Assembly: GCA_964542055.1 (NCBI GenBank)
Contig: CAZITB010000009.1
Coordinates: 1 to 35,966 of the forward strand
Reading direction: 5' to 3'
Source of the DNA: CAZITB01 sp964542055
GTDB lineage: Bacteria; Planctomycetota; Phycisphaerae; Sedimentisphaerales; CAMDDF01
Length of the DNA: 35,966 nucleotides
A program made the translations under genes and the position numbers. The notes below the pieces were generated by a model. The model did not search any database. It was not told the DNA's origin and saw only the letters and a program-made list of their open reading frames with translations. Of this stretch, positions 8,338 to 15,514 are shown piece after piece; positions within the stretch are counted from its first letter, which is position 1; every line of letters starts with the position of its first letter.

Positions 8338-10584
8338 ATGGCAGATTTAACAAGATCAACAATTGCATCAATGTCAAAACCGTTACCTAATATGCCTATG
8401 GCCCATCCGGGTATGGCAGGCGGTCAAAATGCGGGAATGACTCCAAAAGAAATTATCGCAATCTTTCAACGACATTTGCTGATGATTATCTTTTGTACAA
8501 TTTTGGGACTTGTGTTAGGCGGTGTGGGTTGGTTTTTGTGCCGGCAGTATATACCTCAATACACAGCGCTGACTTATGTGCAGGTGGAGTCTCCTGAGCG
8601 GCAGAACCCGCTTCAGATAGAGACCAGGACGGCTAATAAAGATACTTTGTATCAGTTCCGTGTTTCTATGGCTTCTCTTTTGAAGCAGGAATCACTGTTT
8701 GTTGATGTGCTCCAGCTTGACAGGGTTAGAGAGACAGACTGGTATAAAGATTTAGATAATAAACATATAGATGGTATTCAGACTTTCCAAGAGGATTTTG
8801 GTGCTTCGCCGCAGCGTGAAAGTCAGTTTATCGCGGTTTCTATGAAAACTCCCAGTGCTGGAGAATCTGCAACTATTTTGAATGCTGTTGTTGATCTATT
8901 TGTAAACCGTCAGACAGAATCAAGCAAGACCGATATTAGAAATAAGCTGTCGAACCTTACAGAGCAGGAAAGGTCTTTAAGGAGAGATCTTCAGACCGCG
9001 AATAATGCCCTTGATGAATGGCGGGCAAGTTCAGGATTTACAGGTCTTGGTATGGACGATGAATTTGAACACACTCTCAATCAGAAGGAACAGCAGATCG
9101 TTTTACAGCTTGACAACCTGGAGACGGAAATCAGTGACCTTGAAACCAGAATTGAAACTTATGAAGCACGAGTAGAGTCAGTCGGGGTTGATGTTGTTAC
9201 ACAGTCTCAGACTGAGCAGGATCCGATAGTGATTAACCTCAAGCAGCAGAAGGCGCAATTGAAAGCTGTGCTTGAGGAAAAACAAACCAATCTTGGTGAA
9301 AATCACCGTGCTGTGAGGGAAATGCAGGAACGCATTGCTCAAATTGACATACAAATTGAAGAGAGATATCTTGAAATAGCGAAAGTTAACCGAGAATCGC
9401 TTCTTACAAATGCAATGGATCAGAAAAGGAACCTGGAAAGCCAGAGAGGAACTTTGCTTCAAAAGCAGGCAGAAGCGGTTTCGCAGTTAAAAGCCATGGA
9501 AAATGCCAAGGCAGAATACGATATCAGGCGTACAAACAGAGATCAGTTAAAAGACAGTTTAGAGTCTCTCAATAAGCAGATGGAACAGTTTCAGGCGCTG
9601 CTTAATGACCCGGATACTCCGAAAGTTAGAAAAGTTGGCGCTGCACGTCCGCCGTTGGAACCAAGTTTTCCAAAATGGCAGGTATTTTTCCCAGGTGGAT
9701 TTGTTCTAGGATTTATGCTTGGTGCGGGTCTTGCTTTTCTTGTCGAGTTTTTAAATGACAAACTGCGTACTCCAAAAGATATTATTACAAATATAAAGCT
9801 GCCGCTGCTTGGAATGATTTGTGATGCGGCTGAAGATAAGGATGTTCGAAAGACATCTGATCCTTCCCGGGCAGTTATTGAGTTGCCCTACTCGATTACG
9901 AGTGAGTTTTACAGGCAGCTTCGTACAAATCTGGACAAGAATCTTTTGCCCAGCCAAAAGGTAATACTGGTAACCAGCGGCTCTGGCGGTGAAGGCAGAA
10001 GTTCTGTGGCATCTAATCTGGCCACATCTTTTGTAGCCAAGAGCAAGAAAGTTGTGTTTGTTGATGCGAATTTCAGAAGGCCTGCATCGCTTGAAATTTT
10101 CCCAAAGTCCAATGCAGATATGCCTCATAATACTCAGCAGGTCAAAGGGTTGAGCAATTATCTTTCTAATGGTGGAAATATTTCCGATGTCATTCGTCAT
10201 TGCAGCACATCGGGTGTTGACGTGATCGATTGCGGTCCGGTTCCATCAAATCCTGCGGAATTGCTCGAAGGCGAAAAAATGGATGAGCTTTTGAAACAGC
10301 TTTCTGTCAGTTACGACTATGTAGTTGTGGACGGTCCTCCCCTGCTTGTTTCTGATGCAAAGATACTTGCGATAAAAGCTGACGCATGCTTGCTGATATT
10401 CAATGCGACAAAAACCAGAAAGGGCGCGGCAATGCGTTCAGTTCGTGAACTTCGGGATATAAATGCCAATGTGATCGGATGCGCACTTGTTAGCGTGAAA
10501 TCGCTAAAAGGCGGATATTTCAATGAGATGTTCAAGTCTTATCGAGATTATTCCAAAGGACAACTTGTTGCCTCGGCCAAATAG
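8338..10584 (+). CDS. Wzz/BY-kinase fusion (chain-length determinant, degenerate kinase)
   Basis: Polysaccharide co-polymerase that controls chain length, fused to a cytoplasmic tyrosine-autokinase-type domain. Seen: TM1 at about residues 48-70; a periplasmic coiled-coil/GNVR region at about 200-430; TM2 at about 447-470 followed by a cytoplasmic LNDKLRTPKDI linker; and a P-loop domain from about 520. The Walker A motif reads SGSGGEGRSS, with Arg554 where family members have the catalytic Lys. Walker A-prime reads VDANFRRP, with Asp576 kept but Asn578 in place of the second Asp. Walker B (VVVDGPPLL, Asp665) is intact. The C-terminal tail has only three tyrosines, in YFNEMFKSYRDY. Kinase activity is therefore doubtful and it may be a structural or pseudokinase version. 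AAGGAG at 8322-8327 precedes the ATG by 10 nt. Confidence 0.88.
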   Translation: MADLTRSTIASMSKPLPNMPMAHPGMAGGQNAGMTPKEIIAIFQRHLLMIIFCTILGLVLGGVGWFLCRQYIPQYTALTYVQVESPERQNPLQIETRTANKDTLYQFRVSMASLLKQESLFVDVLQLDRVRETDWYKDLDNKHIDGIQTFQEDFGASPQRESQFIAVSMKTPSAGESATILNAVVDLFVNRQTESSKTDIRNKLSNLTEQERSLRRDLQTANNALDEWRASSGFTGLGMDDEFEHTLNQKEQQIVLQLDNLETEISDLETRIETYEARVESVGVDVVTQSQTEQDPIVINLKQQKAQLKAVLEEKQTNLGENHRAVREMQERIAQIDIQIEERYLEIAKVNRESLLTNAMDQKRNLESQRGTLLQKQAEAVSQLKAMENAKAEYDIRRTNRDQLKDSLESLNKQMEQFQALLNDPDTPKVRKVGAARPPLEPSFPKWQVFFPGGFVLGFMLGAGLAFLVEFLNDKLRTPKDIITNIKLPLLGMICDAAEDKDVRKTSDPSRAVIELPYSITSEFYRQLRTNLDKNLLPSQKVILVTSGSGGEGRSSVASNLATSFVAKSKKVVFVDANFRRPASLEIFPKSNADMPHNTQQVKGLSNYLSNGGNISDVIRHCSTSGVDVIDCGPVPSNPAELLEGEKMDELLKQLSVSYDYVVVDGPPLLVSDAKILAIKADACLLIFNATKTRKGAAMRSVRELRDINANVIGCALVSVKSLKGGYFNEMFKSYRDYSKGQLVASAK

Positions 10585-10593
10585 CCCTATAAT
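10565..10593 (+). promoter_or_regulatory. Sigma70-like promoter for the GH130 gene
   Basis: TTGTTG at 10565-10570 and a perfect TATAAT at 10588-10593 are separated by exactly 17 bp. The -35 lies inside the last codons of the kinase gene. Transcription would start near 10600, about 30 nt before the GH130 ATG, so this gene can be expressed apart from the upstream operon. Confidence 0.6.
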
Positions 10594-10618
10594 ATATTAG
10601 TGAAATCTTAATATATTA
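10590..10618. repeat. Two copies of the palindrome TAATATATTA
   Basis: The self-complementary 10-mer TAATATATTA occurs at 10590-10599 and again at 10609-10618, offset by 19 bp. The first copy overlaps the TATAAT box and the second lies just past the predicted start of transcription. The layout resembles a pair of operator half-sites, but AT-rich sequence can produce it by chance. Confidence 0.4.
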
Positions 10619-10629
10619 AAGGAGGCATT

Positions 10630-11679
10630 ATGGAGGTAAATCGTTTTGAGCAGAATCCTATTATTACGCCTGGCGATGTTGTTCCCAGCAGGAGTGATTA
10701 CGAGGTTGTAGGTGCATTTAATGCTGGTGTAATCAAGTTTGCAAATCAAACTTTGCTGCTGTTGCGTGTGGCTGAGAGGCCGAAGGGTATGTCGCTGGAA
10801 AATGAAGTGGCCCCAATACTTAACCCAGATACAGGTGAGATAGAATATTTGACAGTTCCGCATGGGGATCCCGATCTGGAAATACTGGACACGAGGGCGT
10901 TTCTTTATAAAGCAAAACTTTATCTGACGAGCATCTCTCATTTGAGGATTGCCCGAAGTGATAACGGTGTAGATTTCACTGTTGACAGGGAGCCGGCTGT
11001 TTTTCCTGAGACTCGGTATGAGACATTTGGGCTGGAAGACCCGCGTATAACTCAGATTGGCGAAACTTATTATATCAGCTGCAAAGTTGTAAGTGATGCG
11101 GGGATATGTACCAGCCTTATAACCACAAAAGATTTCAAGGAATTTAAGAGGCATGGGGTTATTTTCTGTCCGGAAAATCTTGACGTTGTAATTTTTCCAG
11201 AAAAGATCAACGGGCTTTATTATGCATTGACCCGCCCTGCTCCTCGTCACCTTGGTCCTTTGAGTATCTGGATCGCCAGCTCCAATGATTTGATAAATTG
11301 GGGCAACCACAGGTCTTTGATTTCTCCGAGGCCCGGCAAGTACGATTCTGCACGATTGGGGGCAAGCTGCGTTCCTATCAAGACTGATAAGGGATGGCTG
11401 GAAATTTACCATGCGGCAGATCACGATAATCGTTATTGCCTGGCGGCGTGTTTGCTTGATTTGGAAGACCCTTCGAAGGTGCTCGCTTTTTCGGATGAGC
11501 CGATTATGCAGCCTGAAGCTGATTATGAAATTAAAGGTTTTTTCGGGAACGTGGTTTTTGCTTGCGGTGCAATAGTTGAAGGAGATGAAGTTACGATTTA
11601 TTATGGTGCAGCAGACAGCGTGATGGCAGGAGCGAAGGTTTCTTTAGAGAAGATCATTGGTCATTTGACTTACGTCTAA
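10630..11679 (+). CDS. GH130-family glycoside phosphorylase/hydrolase
   Basis: Five-bladed beta-propeller enzyme of the GH130 type. Characterised members phosphorolyse or hydrolyse beta-linked mannosides or mannosyl-glucose in the cytoplasm. Seen: NAGVIKF and LLLLRVAERP near the N-terminus (residues 31-51), FGLEDPRIT at 133-141 with the conserved Glu-Asp pair, LTRPAPRH at 200-207, and a C-terminal VTIYYGAADS. It has 349 residues, a normal family length, and no signal peptide. A strong AAAGGAGG site precedes the ATG, and a dedicated promoter lies at 10565-10593. It follows the polysaccharide locus and may recycle or trim manno-oligosaccharides, which is inference from position. Its stop overlaps the convergent holA stop by 4 nt (CTAA). 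The substrate and phosphorylase-versus-hydrolase activity cannot be told here. Confidence 0.82.
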   Translation: MEVNRFEQNPIITPGDVVPSRSDYEVVGAFNAGVIKFANQTLLLLRVAERPKGMSLENEVAPILNPDTGEIEYLTVPHGDPDLEILDTRAFLYKAKLYLTSISHLRIARSDNGVDFTVDREPAVFPETRYETFGLEDPRITQIGETYYISCKVVSDAGICTSLITTKDFKEFKRHGVIFCPENLDVVIFPEKINGLYYALTRPAPRHLGPLSIWIASSNDLINWGNHRSLISPRPGKYDSARLGASCVPIKTDKGWLEIYHAADHDNRYCLAACLLDLEDPSKVLAFSDEPIMQPEADYEIKGFFGNVVFACGAIVEGDEVTIYYGAADSVMAGAKVSLEKIIGHLTYV

Positions 11680-12671
11680 CGCGAAAGAGCCTTTTTGTTT
11701 ATAATGCAGCATTTGATAATGAGCTGTTCCATTGCGATGGAAGCATTCGAGCCGCCGGTTTTTAGCTGGTAGTCTATTTTGGCGAGTTCTTCAAGCATCC
11801 AACCGATGCGATCAAGGCTGATTTTTCTTATTCGCTGCATAAACTCATTTTTGTTTGCCCATATTCGGCATTTTTTTATTACCTGGGCTTCGTTGTAACC
11901 TTTTTCGAGCATGGCTTTGGCGTTGAACATTTGTCTAAAGTTATATGCAAATGCGCCGACAACTGAGTATTCGGCTGATTTGTCAGAGGCGAACATTTTT
12001 CTCAATTTTGAAATGGCTGCGGATACATCTGCTTTACTTACGGAATCGAGAACATTGAAGGCGTCGTATAGTTTGCTGCCTGTTACCAGGCTTGTGATAT
12101 CTTCGACGTCGATAGTTTTTTTATCTATATCGTAGGCAGCGAGTTTGTCGATTTCGCTTGCGAGCCGCCCGGGCTGATCTCCGATCAAATCGGCTAGAGC
12201 ATAAGCAGCGTTTGTTGTAATAGATTTGTTATGTTCTGTTTTGGCGTATTGAACAATGAACTCGTTTAATTTGCTTCCTTTTATCTGAGCAATTTCGATG
12301 AGCTGACTTTTGTTAAGTTTTTTTGCCAGTTTTGTATTTGCTTTCCAGGAATTTACCAGCAGGATCAAAACTCCAGATGATGAAGGATTATCGAAGTAGC
12401 TTTCGAGCAGCGGGCGGTTGGCAGTGATGAACTTATCGGAATCTTTTACCAGCACTACTCTTTTGCCGCCGTTAAACGAGAGTGTTCGCAGCTCATCAAA
12501 AACTTCTGCCGCTGAAATTTTATCACCGTCACAATTGAGAAGGTTCATGTCCTTCTGGTCAGAATCCAAAACTGAGTTGACAATCTTTTTAGCCTTGGAG
12601 CTTATAAGATAATCGTCTTTGCCTGAAATAACATATATAGGCTGATCATATTTTATTTTTGCAGGCGGCAT
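11676..12671 (-). CDS. holA: DNA polymerase III delta subunit
   Basis: Clamp-loader delta subunit, which opens the beta sliding clamp. Seen: the N-terminal signature PIYVISGKDDYLIS (residues about 11-24); FNGGKRVVLVKDSDKF at about 66-81; an AAA+-like middle; and the helical C-terminal collar region ending with GGSNASIAMEQLIIKCC. Its 331 residues match the family's usual 330-345. It starts 3 nt after the gyrA stop, and its AGGAG site lies inside the last gyrA codons, so it is co-transcribed and probably coupled with gyrA. Its own stop overlaps the convergent GH130 stop. HolA sequences diverge widely, but the domain order and length make this assignment solid. Confidence 0.88.
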   Translation of the reverse strand: MPPAKIKYDQPIYVISGKDDYLISSKAKKIVNSVLDSDQKDMNLLNCDGDKISAAEVFDELRTLSFNGGKRVVLVKDSDKFITANRPLLESYFDNPSSSGVLILLVNSWKANTKLAKKLNKSQLIEIAQIKGSKLNEFIVQYAKTEHNKSITTNAAYALADLIGDQPGRLASEIDKLAAYDIDKKTIDVEDITSLVTGSKLYDAFNVLDSVSKADVSAAISKLRKMFASDKSAEYSVVGAFAYNFRQMFNAKAMLEKGYNEAQVIKKCRIWANKNEFMQRIRKISLDRIGWMLEELAKIDYQLKTGGSNASIAMEQLIIKCCIINKKALSR

Positions 12672-12674
12672 TGA

Positions 12675-15195
12675 CTACTCCTGGGACTCGTCTTGCTCTT
12701 CTTCGCTGGCTTCGATCCTTTCGATGGCTACAAATTTATCATCTTGGTCGAGTCTCATCAGCTTAACACCCTGGGTGTTTCTTCCGATACTTCTTAGCTG
12801 ATCGAGGCCGGTTCGCATGATAATACCTTTTGAAGTTATCATCATCAGTTCATCATCATCTTTTACGGCTTTCATAGCCACAACTTTGCCATTTCTGCTG
12901 GATGTTTTGATATTAATGACACCTACTCCGCCACGGGTTTGCTGACGATAGTCATCAATATCGGTTTTCTTTCCGTATCCGTTTTCGCAGACAGTAAGTA
13001 ATGAGAAACCTTCCCTGACAATTACCATACTGACAACCTGGTCACCTTTGCGGAGTTTTATTCCTCTTACTCCCCTGCTGACCCTGCCCATCGAACGGGC
13101 CTGTTCTTCGTTGAATCGGATTGCCATTCCATCGCGGGTTCCAAGCATGACTTCGTCGTGTCCTGATGTTATGTCGGCGCCGATAAGGTCATCATCTTCA
13201 TCGAGCTTGATGGCAATAACACCGTTGGACCTGACGTTACCGTAGGCACTGAGTTCAGTTTTTTTGATGACACCTTTTCTTGTAGCCATGAGGAGTTGTC
13301 TGTCATCGAAGTCTCTGACATTCATGATCGAGCGAATTTCTTCATCTTTATCAAATTGAACCAGATTGGCTATGCTGCGGCCCTTGCTTTGCCTGGTGAG
13401 TGTGGGAATTGTGTAAACTTTGAGCCAGTAACATTTGCCTTTGTTGGTAAATATCATCAGGTAATCATGTGTTGAGGCTATAAAGAGAAGTTCTATGAAA
13501 TCGCCCTCTTTTGTGTCCGAACCGATGATGCCGCGTCCGCCTCTGCCCTGCCTGCGATAAGTATCGATCGGCATCCTTTTGACGTAGCCGGAATGGCTGA
13601 CAGTTACGACGACTTCTTCGTCTGCTATCAAATCCTCGATGTCGATATCTTCATCGGCTTCGATGATCTGGGTTCTGCGTTTATCGCCATATTTTTCTTT
13701 TATTTCGTAGATGTCTTCGCGGATGATATCAAATACTAAATTATCGTCGCTTAGAATGGCTTCGTAGCCGGCGATTTCTTCGGTTAACTCGCCGTATTCC
13801 TTAGCAAGTTTTTCAATTTCCAAACCGGTCAATCTTTGCAGCTGCATTGTTAAGATCGCATCAGCCTGAGGGCCTGTGAGGAATTGATCCTGACCTTTTC
13901 TGTCACTTAAGAACTGTTCAGGGAGCAGCTTCTGCAGGGTTGCAGATTCAATAAGTTTCAAAGGTTTGTTAAGCAAATTAAGTTTGGCGGCTGGTGCGTC
14001 AGGAGATTTTTTTATCAGATCAATTATTTCGTCGATATCACTGACTGCCAGGATCAGACCTTCAAGGATGTGAGCACGGTTGCGTGCCTTTTTCAAGAGG
14101 AACCTGCTTCTTCGCCTGATGACCTCTCTTCGGTGCTCGATAAACAGATGGATCAGCCGCTTTATATTGAGAGTTTCCGGTCTGCTGTTTACAAGTGCGA
14201 TATTTGAAATAGTGAACGTGGTTTGAAGCGGAGTGTACCGGTAGAGCTTGTTTAGTACGACATTTTCGTCTGCGTCTTTTTTGATTTCGACAACAACTCT
14301 CATTCCCGTGCGATCGCTTTCGTCGCGGACGTCTGAAATTTCGGGGATGATACTGTCATGAACACAATCAGCTATTTTGGAAACGATATTTGTTTTGATT
14401 ACCTGGAAAGGAATTTCTGTAATGACGATTTTGACTCGTCCTTTTTTGTTTTCCTCGAAATCAACTTTGGCTCGAACTTTCAGATGGCCTTTTCCGGTGG
14501 TGTATGCATCTACTATACCTTTTCTACCGCAGATNNNNNNNNNNCCCGGGCATGACTTCAAGTAGATCAGTGAAGGGACAGTTGGGGTCATCGATGACTT
14601 TCAAAATAGCGTCGCATACTTCCCCTACATTATGCGGTGCCATGCTGGTTGCCATTCCCACGGCAATACCGGTTGTACCGTTTACCAGCAGATTAGGAAA
14701 TTTGGCGGGAAGAACTACAGGTTCATTCCTTGTTTCGTCATAGTTGGGGACGAAATCAACGGTATCTTTGTTTAAGTCTTCGAGCATCTCGGTTGCAGGT
14801 GAGGCCATTCTTGCTTCGGTGTAACGCATGGCAGCGGGAGGGTCAGCGTCTATTGAGCCGAAATTACCCTGAGGGTCAACCATGGTATAACGCATGTTCC
14901 ATTCCTGGCCAAGCCTTACAAGTGTTCCGTAGGTTGCCTGATCGCCATGAGGATGATAGTTACCGCTGGTATCACCGAGGATTTTGGCACATTTACGGTG
15001 TTTGCTTCGCGGTCCGAGGTTGAGGTCATTCATTGCCACAAGGATGCGTCTTTGGGAGGGTTTCAATCCATCGCGGACATCGGGCAGTGCTCGTGAAACT
15101 ATAACAGACATCGAATAATTCAGATAAGAATTTTTCATCTCATCAAGAATATTCATATCTTCAAACTTCTCTATTTGTCTTGGTGCGTCTTCCAT
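12675..15195 (-). CDS. gyrA: DNA gyrase subunit A (interrupted by assembly gap)
   Basis: Type IIA topoisomerase A subunit, which introduces negative supercoils with GyrB. The N-terminal 217 codons (15195-14545) hold the DNA-cleavage core with catalytic Tyr125 in AAMRYTEAR. After the N gap, 619 residues follow from ICGRKGIVDAY, covering the tower, the coiled coil and a six-bladed C-terminal propeller. The GyrA box QGRGGRG favours GyrA over ParC. The two halves are in different frames only because the gap is written as 10 N; a gap length divisible by 3 restores one gene of about 844 residues. In the quinolone-determining region the residues matching E. coli Ser83 and Asp87 are Gln86 and Gly90 (HPHGDQATYG). 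The C-terminus is acidic. It is followed by holA, and its promoter is at 15258-15286. No gyrB is in the window. Confidence 0.95.
14535..14544. other. Assembly gap (10 N) inside gyrA
   Basis: The coding strand reads VMPG right before the gap and ICGRKG right after it. In GyrA proteins these are joined by a conserved PDFPTxx-type stretch of about 8 residues, so the real gap is probably 24 nt rather than 10. With 10 N the frame appears broken, but there is no sign of a true frameshift. The flanking CCCGGG is GC-rich, as at the other gap. Confidence 0.95.
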
Positions 15196-15257
15196 AACTT
15201 TAATGTTCTTTCCCGGATATTAATTTCCCAGTTTCAAATAAGTTAATCAATTCCGAT

Positions 15258-15286
15258 AATATACCCTAATATCAGATTGATGTCAA
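15258..15286 (-). promoter_or_regulatory. gyrA-holA promoter (near-consensus sigma70)
   Basis: On the - strand, a perfect -35 TTGACA (15286-15281) and a -10 TATATT (15263-15258) are separated by 17 bp. The predicted start is near 15250, which gives a leader of about 55 nt before the gyrA ATG at 15195. This is the strongest promoter-like element seen in the window. Confidence 0.72.
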
Positions 15287-15477
15287 CGTTATTCGCCCGA
15301 ATCCCCTGGCTGTAAAGCATTATATGTTATAGACTTAAGGCTATTATACAATATTGGTAATCTTTTTAAGTTTTTTCTAATTAACCTGGTCGCAAATTCG
15401 TCCAAAATTTGCCTGTTTTGTGGTTACCTGGCGGTCGGAAATGGCCGAAAAATGAATGTGACTGAGAAAAAGATCAG

Positions 15478-15506
15478 TTGAAAAGTTACCATTGTTAATG
15501 TATAAT
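15478..15506 (+). promoter_or_regulatory. Promoter of the subtilase gene, predicting a leaderless mRNA
   Basis: TTGAAA at 15478-15483 and TATAAT at 15501-15506 are separated by 17 bp. The ATG of the peptidase is at 15515, only 8 nt after the -10 box, so transcription should begin at or within about 3 nt of the start codon. No ribosome-binding site can fit. Confidence 0.65.
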
Positions 15507-15514
15507 GAAAGCCT

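Larger units (their letters stand above)
15196..15514. other. Divergent intergenic region gyrA / subtilase gene
   Basis: These 319 nt lie between the divergent gyrA and the peptidase gene. They hold the gyrA promoter (15258-15286, -) and the peptidase promoter (15478-15506, +). A 7-bp inverted repeat, GCAAATT at 15392-15398 and AATTTGC at 15406-15412 with a 7-nt loop, lies between them. It lacks a clear T-run, so its role is unknown. No coding sequence was recognised. The region is AT-rich. Confidence 0.7.

Noticed and set aside
9751..10200. 149-codon open frame antisense to the Wzz/kinase gene.
   Set aside because: It lies fully inside a well-supported gene, has no ribosome site and no domain-like sequence.
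10597..11424. 275-codon open frame antisense to the GH130 gene.
   Set aside because: It is long, but the opposite strand encodes a clear family protein with its own promoter and ribosome site; the antisense product has a shadow-like composition.
12675..15195. gyrA as a frameshifted pseudogene.
   Set aside because: The frame changes only across the 10-N placeholder; both halves are otherwise complete and conserved.
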